Positions 1 through 9,399 of a DNA stretch of 64,000 nucleotides are shown piece after piece. The translations under genes were made by a program, and so were the position numbers. The stretch comes from Streptomyces hundungensis (lineage in GTDB: Bacteria > Actinomycetota > Actinomycetes > Streptomycetales > Streptomycetaceae): contig NZ_CP032698.1 in the NCBI RefSeq assembly GCF_003627815.1, positions 310,001 to 374,000 on the forward strand, written 5' to 3'. The notes below the pieces were generated by a model. It made no database searches, was not told the DNA's origin, and worked only from the letters and a program-made list of their open reading frames with translations. Position 1 is the stretch's first letter. Each line of letters opens with the position of its first letter.

Positions 1-504
1 AACGGGGTGGCAGCCGCGCTGGAGGAGACCGGCCGACCGGGCATCAGCACGATCAGGGGGCGCCCCTCCGAAGTGCTGTGCGGATGGTGGATCCACTTCG
101 ACTGGTCCGGCCTGCCCGACACGACCCGGCTGCGGACACCGCCTGCGAACGTGCCCGCTGTGGGCCTGGAGGACAAGGACTGGCACTACCAGCTGTACCT
201 GCCGTCCTCCCGGGTTTTCGCCGTGTACCGGTCCGGCGAGTTCGGGTTGGCCGACGAACACGGTTCCAAGATCCCGTCGGGGGGCTACGGCACTACGTAC
301 ACCTGGTTCAAGCGAACCATCGACCAATTCGCGGAGGAGCTGTTCCGCAACCGGGTCATCATCTTCCGGCCCCCCGGTCACGACGGTCACCGGTCCTACC
401 CGATGACCGACCACGCGGACCCCGACGTGTACGAGCCCTACGTCGAAGCCGTGGCAGAGCAGACGGCGGCTCACTTCCACGCCCTGCTCCCGAACCGGCC
501 GTAG
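1..504 (+). CDS. Hypothetical protein, probably cut at its 5' end by the window edge
   Basis: The frame is open from the first base to a TAG at 502-504. The first in-frame start is a GTG at position 7, but no ribosome binding site can be seen, so the true start may lie outside the window. From that GTG the product has 165 residues. It is soluble-looking, with many aromatic residues (HFDWSG near residue 30; WFKRTIDQF near residue 100) and no membrane segment or signal peptide. I recognise no family and no catalytic motif. Codon use is strongly GC3-biased, which supports a real gene. It is followed by about 180 bp without a gene and faces the next gene convergently. Confidence 0.6.
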   Translation, partial: NGVAAALEETGRPGISTIRGRPSEVLCGWWIHFDWSGLPDTTRLRTPPANVPAVGLEDKDWHYQLYLPSSRVFAVYRSGEFGLADEHGSKIPSGGYGTTYTWFKRTIDQFAEELFRNRVIIFRPPGHDGHRSYPMTDHADPDVYEPYVEAVAEQTAAHFHALLPNRP

Positions 505-687
505 GGCACCCGGCGCCATACCTGCCACCGAGAGGTCAGCGGGCGTCCCGCCACTGACCATTGCTCGGCCGCCAACAGGCCGCGCAACTGGGGGCATTCG
601 CCATCGCGCATCGGGACGGCGAGTCACAACTGGAGAAACACCGTGTGTGTTGGGGGTGTGGGGGGCAAGACCGACCGGTTGTGCCTC

Positions 688-1227
688 TCAGACCCCGGCC
701 GTGCAGAAGACGCACGCCTCCCAGAACGGCAGCGCGTCCAGTACCCGGTGGCGTAAACATGAGGCCATCGCGGCCTCCTGCGGCCCGGGCAGGACTCCTG
801 TGCCGCCGTGCGCGGTCGTGACGTCGAATTCCTCCACCATGGCCCGGTACGTGCGCAGGTACCCCTCGGCCCGGGGTGGCTCGTATGTCAGTTCCTCCCA
901 CCGGTGCCGGGAGAGCGCCAGATCGAGGACGCGCAGCAGGAAGTCCTTGGCGGCAGCCCGCTCCTGTGGTGTGTCCCCCCAGTCGAGATCCGCCAGGTCG
1001 AACCCGACCACCCCACGCCCCATCACGCTCTGGTCCTGGAGCGTCAGCAGCGCGGCGAAGCGAAAACCCCACGGCTCGTGGGCCAGCGCGGACACGGCGA
1101 GCATCAGCACGTCCACGAACACCGCTGTGCCGCCGTTGGTCATCTCCAGGTACCGGCCCTCACGGCCGCGGCTGCCAAACACGTTCACGTCATGAGAATA
1201 GAGAGCGGGGCAGGCGGACGTACGCAA
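688..1227 (-). CDS. Hypothetical protein
   Basis: A 179-residue frame on the minus strand beginning at TTG 1227. In-frame alternatives are a GTG at 1188 and an ATG at 1143, the latter giving 151 residues beginning MTNGGTAV. None has a well-spaced ribosome binding site. The product is acidic to neutral, with an aliphatic N-terminal third (FVDVLMLAVSALAHEPWGFRFAALLTL) that looks amphipathic rather than membrane-spanning. No family is recognised. The size and lone position fit the small uncharacterised proteins common in Streptomyces accessory regions. Confidence 0.6.
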   Translation of the reverse strand: MRTSACPALYSHDVNVFGSRGREGRYLEMTNGGTAVFVDVLMLAVSALAHEPWGFRFAALLTLQDQSVMGRGVVGFDLADLDWGDTPQERAAAKDFLLRVLDLALSRHRWEELTYEPPRAEGYLRTYRAMVEEFDVTTAHGGTGVLPGPQEAAMASCLRHRVLDALPFWEACVFCTAGV

Positions 1228-1628
1228 TGCCCGGTCGTCAGGATGCGTGGCCGTAGTGTCAGTGCCTCGCCCTAGATTCCGGGCGATGGGGCCGGAACGG
1301 GGCCACCAGCACTGGAGAACGGCAAGTCTCCCTGGTCTGCGCGGGGGTGGTTACGGCCCAACCGGCGTCCAGGCATCCGTTGAGTGCCACACTGCAGCCC
1401 GACAGCCCGGCCCCATCACACCCTTACGGCACATTCTGCGGTAAGGGCTGAGCCGACGGGCCGGTCACCGCACTCGCAGCCCGGTTTCTCAGAGCGTGAT
1501 GACCATGGGGCGAGACAGGCAGGACCAACGGTCAAGTCTGCGGAGCTCAGCGGCGCAACGGCCCTCCCATACCTCCGTGCTCGCATGACACGCCTCTACC
1601 TGCTCAACGACGCGCATGCAGGCAACCG
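1228..1628. other. Intergenic stretch, no gene seen
   Basis: About 400 bp between two minus-strand genes. Several short frames exist on both strands, but none has a ribosome binding site, a recognisable product or a convincing codon pattern. The part next to 1227 should hold the promoter of the gene at 688-1227; I see no clear -10/-35 pair. Confidence 0.5.
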
Positions 1629-2036
1629 TCAGTCGGGAAGGACGCCAGTCACCCGGTCTCGGTAGTTCTGGAACGCATGCCAGCCTGTGGGCTCCTGGTC
1701 GGCGAGCACCTTTCCGGTGGAGCAGTCCAGGGCCTTGCAGCCCAAGGCCCTGCCAAGTCGGGTGACAGAGGTCAGTACGTCGTCGCCGGATCCACGGATG
1801 TGGAGCATGACCGTGTCCACTGGACTGTCGGCACCAATGTTGAGCTCGATCGACCAGGTGGCTCCGCACAGTTCGCCCCAGGCCGGATCTGAAAGATCGG
1901 CCTCAGGCGCGGCTCGCGCGACGGCGGCGAGCACGTCGCGCTGAGATCCGAGAGGGTGCGGGCTAAAGCCGTCGGGTATGTCCTGAACAGAGGCGACGTC
2001 GTCGGGCAAATGTAAGAGAAGCACGTCCCAGCTCAT
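1629..2036 (-). CDS. Hypothetical protein, 135 aa
   Basis: Starts at ATG 2036 behind a good ribosome binding site (GAAAGG, 6 bases before the ATG). The product begins MSWDVLLLHLPDDVASVQDIPDGF and has no signal peptide or membrane segment. It holds a GDDVLTSVTRLGRALGCKALDCSTGKVL stretch of helix-strand character. Small single-domain proteins of this kind in Streptomyces often lie near Rhs or polymorphic-toxin remnants, but no assigned family is recognised. It lies 47 bp downstream of the gene at 2084-2470 on the same strand, so the two may be cotranscribed. Confidence 0.65.
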   Translation of the reverse strand: MSWDVLLLHLPDDVASVQDIPDGFSPHPLGSQRDVLAAVARAAPEADLSDPAWGELCGATWSIELNIGADSPVDTVMLHIRGSGDDVLTSVTRLGRALGCKALDCSTGKVLADQEPTGWHAFQNYRDRVTGVLPD

Positions 2037-2083
2037 GTGAACCTTTCAATGGAGGGGTGGTGAACGGCAGGAGCGGGCCCTGG

Positions 2084-2470
2084 CTACTGATCCGACCCCG
2101 CGCGCAAGCTCTCGAGGACGCTTTCGGGTATGGACGTGCCGAACGGCACTGGCACTGTGACTTCGACTTCGTCCAGGAGGAAAGGCGACCCGGGAGCTTC
2201 GGGCGCCCAGCCCTTGGCACGGGCGGTTTGAATGGCTGCGGCAACGCTGGAAGGCAGAGCGGGACTGGTCAGCTCACTCATCCAGTTGCCAGGATGGGGG
2301 CGATCGGTGCGAACAATGAGCGTGGTGCCCGCAGCCTCCGTGTGTTCGACCGCGTAGATCAGGGGCGACCAGGACATTCCTTGGTCGTAGGTCGGCCGTC
2401 GTCGCACTCTCCACCTATAGGCGACGCCGTCGACGACGATGCGTCGTGAGCCCTTCTTGGGCAGTGCCAT
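2084..2470 (-). CDS. Hypothetical protein, 128 aa
   Basis: The frame is open further upstream, but ATG 2470 is chosen because a GGGAG motif sits 6 bases before it. The product starts MALPKKGSRRIVVDGVAYRWRVRRRPTYDQG. This beta-rich, basic N-terminus (V-x-G-x-x-Y-R-W-R-V) recurs in small actinobacterial proteins of unknown function. No catalytic motif, signal peptide or membrane segment is visible. It is probably the first gene of a two-gene unit with 1629-2036. Confidence 0.65.
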   Translation of the reverse strand: MALPKKGSRRIVVDGVAYRWRVRRRPTYDQGMSWSPLIYAVEHTEAAGTTLIVRTDRPHPGNWMSELTSPALPSSVAAAIQTARAKGWAPEAPGSPFLLDEVEVTVPVPFGTSIPESVLESLRAGSDQ

Positions 2471-2886
2471 GTTCAGCTCCCAGCGGATCAACGGCAGAGT
2501 CCAGCCATTCCACCACCCACCACTGACATCACTGCCGTGAGCCTCCACAAGAAGTGGACCGGAGACGTAACTCACCAACAGCGCCACGGAGTTGGATGGA
2601 ACGTGGCAGAGCAATGTTCCGGACGCGCTCACGCCCGGCGTGCCGCCTGCCGGCCAGCGCGTCGAGGACGTATCACCGCTGTGTGCTGCCCGTATTTCTG
2701 CTGAGGAAATGCCCATGAAAGACACTCATGCTCTGGATATCTCCTCGCCATACCCTTCCGAGCTGGTCGCTCTGCGGCCTGGAGCGGGTAGAGCGTCTCC
2801 TCACGAGCGACAGCTTTGCGTCCCCGTTCCGTCCGCGCAGGCCTGGTGAGCTGCGGGCCCGGCGGGCTTTCGGGCCGTATGCACGC
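2471..2886. other. Intergenic stretch, possibly a decayed gene start
   Basis: About 415 bp between the gene at 2084-2470 and the 3' end of rox. A plus-strand ATG at 2715 behind a GAGG motif opens a short frame (MKDTHALDISSPYPSELVALRP) that looks coding for about 20 codons and then loses character. It may be the remains of a gene start, but no homologue is recognised. Nothing else can be supported. Confidence 0.35.
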
Positions 2887-4362
<1,476 letters not shown>

Positions 4363-4426
4363 TCAGTCCGGCGGCGCGCACACCCGGCCCTCCGCGGCGC
4401 GCCGCGAGCCCGCAACCACACCACGC

Positions 4427-4472
4427 GTCCCACCGGGGGCGAGTCCCACCGGGGGGCGAGTCCCACCGGCGG
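4427..4472. repeat. Three tandem GTCCCACCGG-type units in the rox leader
   Basis: Units at 4427-4442, 4443-4459 and 4460-4472 share GTCCCACCGGGGGCGA with one length change. They lie between the rifamycin-associated element and the rox start codon, so they would be transcribed in the rox 5' leader. Function unknown. Confidence 0.7.
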
Positions 4473-4520
4473 TTTCCATCCCGAGTCCTGGCCTCGGCCG
4501 ACGATTCTGCGCCACCACCC

Positions 4521-4539
4521 GGGCCTTGCCGCAAGGCCC
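4521..4539 (-). promoter_or_regulatory. Rifamycin-associated element (RAE) upstream of rox
   Basis: A perfect 9+1+9 inverted repeat. On the minus strand it reads GGGCCTTGCGGCAAGGCCC. It matches the known 19-bp RAE found in front of rifamycin-inducible resistance genes (rox, rph, arr, helR) in actinomycetes. It sits 207 bp upstream of the rox ATG. A minus-strand TTATAT hexamer (4548-4553) lies 8 bp upstream of it and may be part of a -10. The half-site CCTTGC/GCAAGG occurs five times between 4524 and 4587. Confidence 0.85.
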
Positions 4540-4562
4540 CCCTTGCGATATAAGTTGAAAGT

Positions 4563-4600
4563 GGCAAGGAGTAGATGACCTCCTTGCCTTTCTTTTTTGC
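4563..4600 (+). terminator. Hairpin with T-tract, built from RAE-like half-sites
   Basis: GGCAAGGAG at 4563-4571 pairs perfectly with CTCCTTGCC at 4580-4588 (9 bp, 8-base loop). On the plus strand it is followed by TTTCTTTTTT, so it reads as an intrinsic terminator for plus-strand transcripts. The arms are the same GGCAAGG half-sites as the RAE, so it may instead be a second protein-binding palindrome upstream of the rox promoter. No plus-strand gene upstream obviously needs it. Confidence 0.5.
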
Positions 4601-5117
4601 TGCCCGTTGCGAACGGACAAATCCCTCCGGCGTCGGGCTCGCGACGCGAGCCGATATCGAGATGTGGTCGCCAAGTATCTGCCATTGCGGATGAAGGGTC
4701 GACAAGTCACCCGGACAAGGGCGGCGGGCAGCGTGACACGGGCGCGCACCGCAACGGGCAGGGGGGCGAGGGCAGTTGCTCGGGCGGCCGGCTCGGCGAA
4801 GTGCCCGGACTGGCCGGCGCGGACGAGCCAGGCGGCGCCTTCGGGGCGCGGCATTTCGCGCCCCGGGTCCGTCTGCGTGATCCGCGCCTACGCCCGCAGC
4901 CGTACGGCCGGCGGCCGGCGGCAGGCGGCCGGCACCCAGGGCCGCGGGGTTTTCTGCCGTCTTTCTTTCCAACAGGCTTCAGTTCTGGCCACGACTCCGG
5001 TGTAGTGGCTTCTGCTGGTCAACCGCTTGCGCATATGCCGCCGACCAGTGCGCCACGCCATGCACGGATTCAGGACGACCACCTGTTCATTCACTGGCAG
5101 AGGCAGGAAGGATCGCT
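4601..5117. other. Intergenic stretch between divergent rox and lanthipeptide genes
   Basis: About 520 bp. It should hold part of the rox control region on the left and the promoter of the lanthipeptide operon on the right. No open frame has coding character. An AGGAAGGAT ribosome binding site for the precursor gene is at 5105-5113. Confidence 0.5.
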
Positions 5118-5273
5118 ATGAGCCCCACGCAACTCCAGATCCGCGAGGCGGGTCCGCTCGACCTCGAGGAGCAGCTCATCGAGTTCGAGGACGACGTGGA
5201 CCCCGCCCGTCGCATCGAGGCCTGTCTGGCCGACCCGTGGGTCACCGCCACCACACGGTTCGCCTGCGACTGA
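5118..5273 (+). CDS. Class IV lanthipeptide precursor peptide (LanA)
   Basis: A 51-codon gene starting at ATG 5118 behind AGGAAGGAT. The leader is acidic and amphipathic: MSPTQLQIREAGPLDLEEQ, then IEFEDDVDP. The C-terminal part, from about residue 35, is the likely core (ACLADPWVTATTRFACD), with Cys36 and Cys50 and Thr43, Thr45 and Thr46 but no Ser. Thr dehydration by the lyase-kinase part of the partner enzyme and addition of Cys thiols would give up to two methyllanthionine rings. The next gene is a LanL-type synthetase, and an attenuator-like hairpin lies between them, as is usual for lanthipeptide precursor/enzyme pairs. No protease or transporter gene is adjacent. Assignment rests on context and composition; I do not recognise this exact precursor family. 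Confidence 0.8.
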   Translation: MSPTQLQIREAGPLDLEEQLIEFEDDVDPARRIEACLADPWVTATTRFACD

Positions 5274-5290
5274 GCCGGTTCGGCCAGCAC

Positions 5291-5315
5291 GGCCCCGGCA
5301 CTTGAGGCCGGGGCC
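5291..5315 (+). terminator. Attenuator-like hairpin between precursor and synthetase genes
   Basis: GGCCCCGGC pairs perfectly with GCCGGGGCC around a 7-base loop, starting 18 bp after the precursor stop codon. There is no T-tract. Its place suggests partial termination, so that precursor mRNA exceeds enzyme mRNA. Confidence 0.65.
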
Positions 5316-5424
5316 ATGCTGGCGTCCGGAGCGCGGCACGGCAGACACGCGGTGCGGAAGGCCGGGATCCAGGGTCCGTTGGGTGGAATCCGGTGGCGGC
5401 AACCGGGGTGGAGGTGGGGACCGC

Positions 5425-8205
5425 ATGCGGTCGGCCCAGCAAGACGACGTACGGAACGCGCGCGGCGATGTACAGAGCGCGCGCGACGACGACGTACGGA
5501 ACGCGCCCGGCGACGTACAGAGCGCGCGCGGCGACGACCTGCCGGTCCCATGGCACGGGGACTCCCGCGGGACGCGACACGGTGCCATGCCGGACCAGGG
5601 GGGCGGGCCGGAGAGCGAGGGCCCAGACGAGCCCGTGGACGACGCGGCGGTATTGCATCGTCACCTTGAGGTGTTGCTCGGAGACGCCCCGCGACGGCTC
5701 GTCGCGGACGAGATGTGGCTCTACCTCCTCGACCCGGCCATGCCCTCGTACGAGCACGGCTGGAAGCTCCACGTGTCGACCCGGGCCGAAGGACTCGCTG
5801 AGACCATGCGCCTGGTCGCTCCGGTCCTGCTGCGGCATACCTGCGACGCCAAGTTCGCGGTGAGCACCGCCGTGCTGCGTGACCTCAACAGCGGCGAGCG
5901 GGATCCGCGACTCGTCGGCAAGGCAGTCACGATCTATCCGCGCGTCCAGGACTTCGTGGCCATCGCCCATGAGCTGGCCGATGTCCTGGCCGGCCGCATC
6001 GGCCCCCGCGTGCTCAGCGACCGCCGTGTGCGAAGCGGCGCACCCGTCCACTACCGGTACGGCCCGTTCCGGTCTGCCGGGGCCGACGGAAGCATGCTCG
6101 TCATGACTGGTCCCGACGGGCAGACCTTCACCGCTCGCGCGGGAGCCCGATACCGTCAACCTCCTTGGGCCGCCGACCCGTTCGGCCGCCCCGCGCCCGC
6201 CGAGACCTCGTCCACCCCGCTGATCGGCGCCCGCTACCGCATCACCGCCGGTGTCGCGCGCTCGCCTCGCGGAGACGTGTTCCGGGGCATCGACACCGTG
6301 ACCGGCGCCCGGGTGGTCGTCAAACAGGCCAGGGCGTACATGGCGGAGGACGCGCAGGGGATCGACGCACTCGGCCGACTGGGACACGAGCACCGGGTTC
6401 TGGCGGCGCTCGACGGCGTCGAGGGTGTCCCCCGCCTGATCGACCATGTGCGGCACGGCGAGGACGAGTACCTGGTCATGACCGACTGCGGGCCGACGGA
6501 TCTGCGCCGCGACGTGTCGCAGCGCGGCCCGTATGCCGCGCGCGGCAGCGACTCGGATCGTCAACTAGGCTCCCTGGCACGTCAGTTGATAGGCATTCTC
6601 GACGCGATCCACGCCCGCGCCGTCGTGGTCGCGGACCTCAAGCCCCACAACGTGGTGCTCGGCTCCGACGGCGCCGTCCACGTCGTCGACTTCGGCATCA
6701 GTGCCCTGGACGGCGACCGTCCCGCCGGCGCGACGCGTGGTTACTCCCTCCCGGTGTACCGGCCCGACGCCGAGTCCGACCCGGCGGACGATCTTTATGC
6801 GCTGGGAGCGACCCTGCACTTCGCGCTCACCGGCATGGACCCGGTCGTCGTCGACCCCGACCGCGCGGTCAACCGGGACCGGACCCTGGCCTGTCTGGCC
6901 GCCGCGGCCCCCGGCGCCACACTGCGCCCGATGCGCCTCCTGGTCGCAGGCCTGCTGAGTCTCGACGGGGCCGAACGGAGCGCCACCGCAAGGCGGTTCA
7001 TGGCGGGCCTGCCCCTGCCGGCCGGTGCCGGTGGCCCGTCGACGGCCCCACCACGCCCCTCCCCCGCCCTCCTCGACGAAGTGATCGCCCACACGGTCAC
7101 CATGAGTGTGGCCGCGGCGCGGAACCTGTGCGGGCGGCCCGGCACACACCATCCCGGCGCGTCGCTCACGCTCTACGCGGGCGCGGCCGGTGTGGGACTG
7201 GAGCTGCTGCACCACCAAGACCGGCCGGGCGTTGCGGAGGCCGTCGCCGAACTGGCCCGCCAGACCGTCCGCCATCCACAACTCCCGTTCCTCAACGGGT
7301 CGTTGTACGTCGGCCGGACCGGTATCGACGTGTTCCTCGACGCCGCAGCCGCACGATACGCAGACCTTCCGGCCCGCCCCGCACCTTCGGCCCCTCCCCT
7401 TCCCGACGGGACCGGCGACCAGATCGGCGGAGCCGCAGGCGCCGGCACCGGCCAACTGGTCCTGGCAGCGCAGGCCGAAACCGACGGACGCGCCGCCGAT
7501 GCCGCCCGGCACACGGCTCTCGCCGCAGACCATGTGGCCGCGCTCCTCGCCCGCGCGGCGGACCCGGCCCCCGAGCTCCCGCGGACGGCATCGTCGTCGG
7601 ACGCGGCGTACGAACTCGGCTTTGCTCACGGCACCGCGGGCATCGTGCACTTCCTCTACGCGTATCAGCGGGTCACCGCCGACCATTCGGTACGCGCCGC
7701 CGCGTTGGCCGGCCTCGATGTCCTCGCGGGCCGCTTCCCGGAGCTGCTGGCCCTGGCCGGCCGCCCCGAAGCCAGCCGTCGCTACGGCTCGTGGTGCCGG
7801 GGACTCGCGGGCATCGCGGCCCTCCTGATCGACGTGGGAACCAGCGAACAGGACGAGGCACTCCTCGACCTCGGCCTGAGCGGCGCCCGGACCTGTCACC
7901 GCATCGCTCCACGGATGAGTCTGGTGTCCCAGTGCTGCGGCCTGTCGGGCGTCGGTGAGCTGCTCGTCGATGCGGCGCTCGCTACGGGCGACACAGAGTA
8001 CTGGTCCGCGGCCGAGGACGTCGCCTCCCTCATCCTGACGCGCAGCGGCGGCACCACACGCCGCCCTTTGTTTCCCGACAACACCCTCACCGGCTCCGAC
8101 GTGGCCTGGGCCACCGGCAGTTCGGGCGTGCTCACCTTTCTGCGCCGACTGCGCGACCGGGACACCGTCCGGCTGTGGGCACCGCCAGGCCCCGTACGTC
8201 CATGA
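5425..8205 (+). CDS. Class IV lanthipeptide synthetase (LanL: lyase-kinase-cyclase)
   Basis: A 926-residue three-domain enzyme that phosphorylates Ser/Thr of the precursor, eliminates phosphate and cyclises the Cys thiols. ATG 5425 is chosen because GGAGG precedes it by 10 bases; ATG 5587 is an alternative and a TTG at 5302 falls inside the hairpin. Residues about 70-215 form the phospho-Ser/Thr lyase domain (GWKLHV, KFAVSTAVLRDLNSG, GKAVTIYP). A Ser/Thr kinase domain covers about 270-530 with VVVKQA, ADLKPHNVVL (Asp404) and DFG (Asp422). The LanC cyclase domain follows, with GFAHG (His735), WCRG (Cys791) and CCG (Cys837/Cys838). The two Cys motifs are the zinc ligands that separate class IV from class III. 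The N-terminus carries a 15-residue repeat. No other modification gene is nearby. Confidence 0.92.
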   Translation: MRSAQQDDVRNARGDVQSARDDDVRNAPGDVQSARGDDLPVPWHGDSRGTRHGAMPDQGGGPESEGPDEPVDDAAVLHRHLEVLLGDAPRRLVADEMWLYLLDPAMPSYEHGWKLHVSTRAEGLAETMRLVAPVLLRHTCDAKFAVSTAVLRDLNSGERDPRLVGKAVTIYPRVQDFVAIAHELADVLAGRIGPRVLSDRRVRSGAPVHYRYGPFRSAGADGSMLVMTGPDGQTFTARAGARYRQPPWAADPFGRPAPAETSSTPLIGARYRITAGVARSPRGDVFRGIDTVTGARVVVKQARAYMAEDAQGIDALGRLGHEHRVLAALDGVEGVPRLIDHVRHGEDEYLVMTDCGPTDLRRDVSQRGPYAARGSDSDRQLGSLARQLIGILDAIHARAVVVADLKPHNVVLGSDGAVHVVDFGISALDGDRPAGATRGYSLPVYRPDAESDPADDLYALGATLHFALTGMDPVVVDPDRAVNRDRTLACLAAAAPGATLRPMRLLVAGLLSLDGAERSATARRFMAGLPLPAGAGGPSTAPPRPSPALLDEVIAHTVTMSVAAARNLCGRPGTHHPGASLTLYAGAAGVGLELLHHQDRPGVAEAVAELARQTVRHPQLPFLNGSLYVGRTGIDVFLDAAAARYADLPARPAPSAPPLPDGTGDQIGGAAGAGTGQLVLAAQAETDGRAADAARHTALAADHVAALLARAADPAPELPRTASSSDAAYELGFAHGTAGIVHFLYAYQRVTADHSVRAAALAGLDVLAGRFPELLALAGRPEASRRYGSWCRGLAGIAALLIDVGTSEQDEALLDLGLSGARTCHRIAPRMSLVSQCCGLSGVGELLVDAALATGDTEYWSAAEDVASLILTRSGGTTRRPLFPDNTLTGSDVAWATGSSGVLTFLRRLRDRDTVRLWAPPGPVRP
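5446..5535 (+). repeat. In-frame 45-bp tandem repeat at the LanL N-terminus
   Basis: Two 45-bp units (5446-5490 and 5491-5535) differ at a few bases. They encode DVRNARGDVQSARDD and DVRNAPGDVQSARGD. They lie before the lyase domain and are either a disordered N-terminal tail or, if translation starts at 5587, untranslated. Confidence 0.75.
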
Positions 8206-8223
8206 CCGCTCCCGCCGCCTCGG

Positions 8224-8628
8224 TCAGACCGGCTCCGGCAGGGGACCCAGGTGCTCGACGACCCGCTCGCGCAGGAGGAGGTATTCGCCCCAGCGACGCG
8301 GCAGCGGGCCCGGCGGGCGAGGGACAACCCGGGCCGCGGTGATGCTCTGTCCCCGTATGAACTGCTCGCGCGTCAGGTCGAGTTCCAGACCACTGGGCAG
8401 TCGGTTCCACCAGTGGAATCCGTGCCGCTCCCCTTCGAGGTGGACCTCGCCGACCACGAGGTCGCCGCCGAAGATGTCGTGGACGATCAGAGCCGTGATG
8501 TCGCAGTGCCCCCAGGCCGGGTTGTCGGACCCCCAACCGGCGCGGGTGATGTCGTCCGGGGAACATGTGTCGGCGGCCCAACTCGCCCGCAGGGCTTGTT
8601 CGATGTCGAGCAGACTCCAAGGGTTCAT
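8224..8628 (-). CDS. YunG-like small protein
   Basis: A 134-residue protein starting at ATG 8628 (MNPWSLLDIEQALRASW). The N-terminal helix is followed by WGHCDITALIVHDIFGGDLVVGEV and GFHWWNRLPSGLELDLTREQF. This pattern (N-P-A-W-G-H/Q-C followed by a G-G-x-x-x-x and an H-x-W-N-x-L-x-x-G-x-x-x-D-L-T-R-x-Q-F) is that of the YunG family, whose function is unknown. The Cys and two His residues suggest a papain-like arrangement, which is inference. It converges on the LanL gene with an 18-bp gap. The frame continues upstream without a start of comparable quality, so the ATG at the first homologous residue is used. Confidence 0.65.
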   Translation of the reverse strand: MNPWSLLDIEQALRASWAADTCSPDDITRAGWGSDNPAWGHCDITALIVHDIFGGDLVVGEVHLEGERHGFHWWNRLPSGLELDLTREQFIRGQSITAARVVPRPPGPLPRRWGEYLLLRERVVEHLGPLPEPV

Positions 8629-8715
8629 GGCCCCACCATCGCAGCCACCACTGACAACGAGGGCGCCGGCGGACCGTGCTGCCCGCCGTCCCGCGCGCCG
8701 GCGTGTGGCCTCGTC

Positions 8716-8749
8716 GTCCGGGCCGTCCGGGCCGTCCGGGCCGTCCGGA
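8716..8749. repeat. Short tandem repeat GTCCGGGCC x4
   Basis: Four 9-bp units (the last partial) upstream of the YunG-like gene. No coding role can be supported; probably polymerase slippage. Confidence 0.8.
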
Positions 8750-8933
8750 CACGCTCCCGTCCTGTTCCCGTTGGCCCCGCGCGAGCGCGAAGCTTCGCTC
8801 CCCGCACGACAGCGCACGACAGCGCGTGCGAGCATCTCCGCCCGCCACCACCAGAGGCGACGTGCGTGGCCGGTGACGCGCCGCCCGGTAGGCCCGTTGT
8901 GATGGCCCTCGCGGTGCGCCAGGATGTCTGCCC

Positions 8934-9365
8934 ATGAGCGAGATTTCCGACCTGGTCGCCCTGCTTGACCTGCAACCGCACCCGGAAGGCGGGTGGTTCC
9001 GGGAGACGTGGCGTACCGGGCCGAGCGCCGTTCCGGATGGATATCCGGGGCAGCGTTCCTTCGCGACCGGCATCTACTACCTCCTGCATCCCGGTGAGAC
9101 GTCCCGGTGGCACCGCGTGCGGTCGGACGAACTCTGGCTGTGGCACCGAGGCGGTCCTCTGACGCTCCGCCTCGGCGGAACCGGTGCCACCGCCGAGGAG
9201 GAGTCCGCCTCGCTCCTCGGACCTGATGTCGCCTCGGGGGAACGGCCCCAGTCCCTGGTACCGGCCGGCGCATGGCAGTGCGCGGAGCCGGCCGGTGACG
9301 AGCCGGTCCTGGTCTCGTGTGTCGTCGCCCCGGGCTTCGACTCCGAGGACTTCGAGATGCCGTAA
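8934..9365 (+). CDS. Cupin superfamily protein (DUF985 / Cupin_5)
   Basis: A 143-residue protein starting at ATG 8934 (MSEISDLVALLDLQPHPEGGWFRETWRT). The family signature is clear: LxLxPHPEGGxFRETWR at the start, SxATGIYYLL near residue 45, SRWHRVRSDELWLWHRGGPL near residue 60, and a closing W-x-x-A/S...S-C-V-V-x-P-G-F-D/E-x-x-D-F-E motif. DUF985 proteins are cupins of uncertain function; some members resemble sugar epimerases. The His of SRWH and the Asp/Glu and His of DELWLWH would line the barrel. It diverges from the YunG-like gene across about 300 bp that include the tandem repeat. Confidence 0.9.
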   Translation: MSEISDLVALLDLQPHPEGGWFRETWRTGPSAVPDGYPGQRSFATGIYYLLHPGETSRWHRVRSDELWLWHRGGPLTLRLGGTGATAEEESASLLGPDVASGERPQSLVPAGAWQCAEPAGDEPVLVSCVVAPGFDSEDFEMP

Positions 9366-9399
9366 GTGCCGGTAGCCGGTGCGGGGCGTCCCTGGTGTC

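Noticed and set aside
4563..4600. Small RNA gene ending at the hairpin near rox
   Set aside because: The hairpin and T-tract would end a plus-strand transcript, but no promoter or conserved sequence is seen before it; the half-site explanation is simpler.
5566..6564. Long minus-strand frames opposite the LanL gene
   Set aside because: They are antisense shadows produced by GC3 bias; the plus strand carries all lanthipeptide synthetase motifs.
8716..8749. CRISPR-like array from the 9-bp tandem repeats
   Set aside because: The units are adjacent without spacers; simple slippage repeat.
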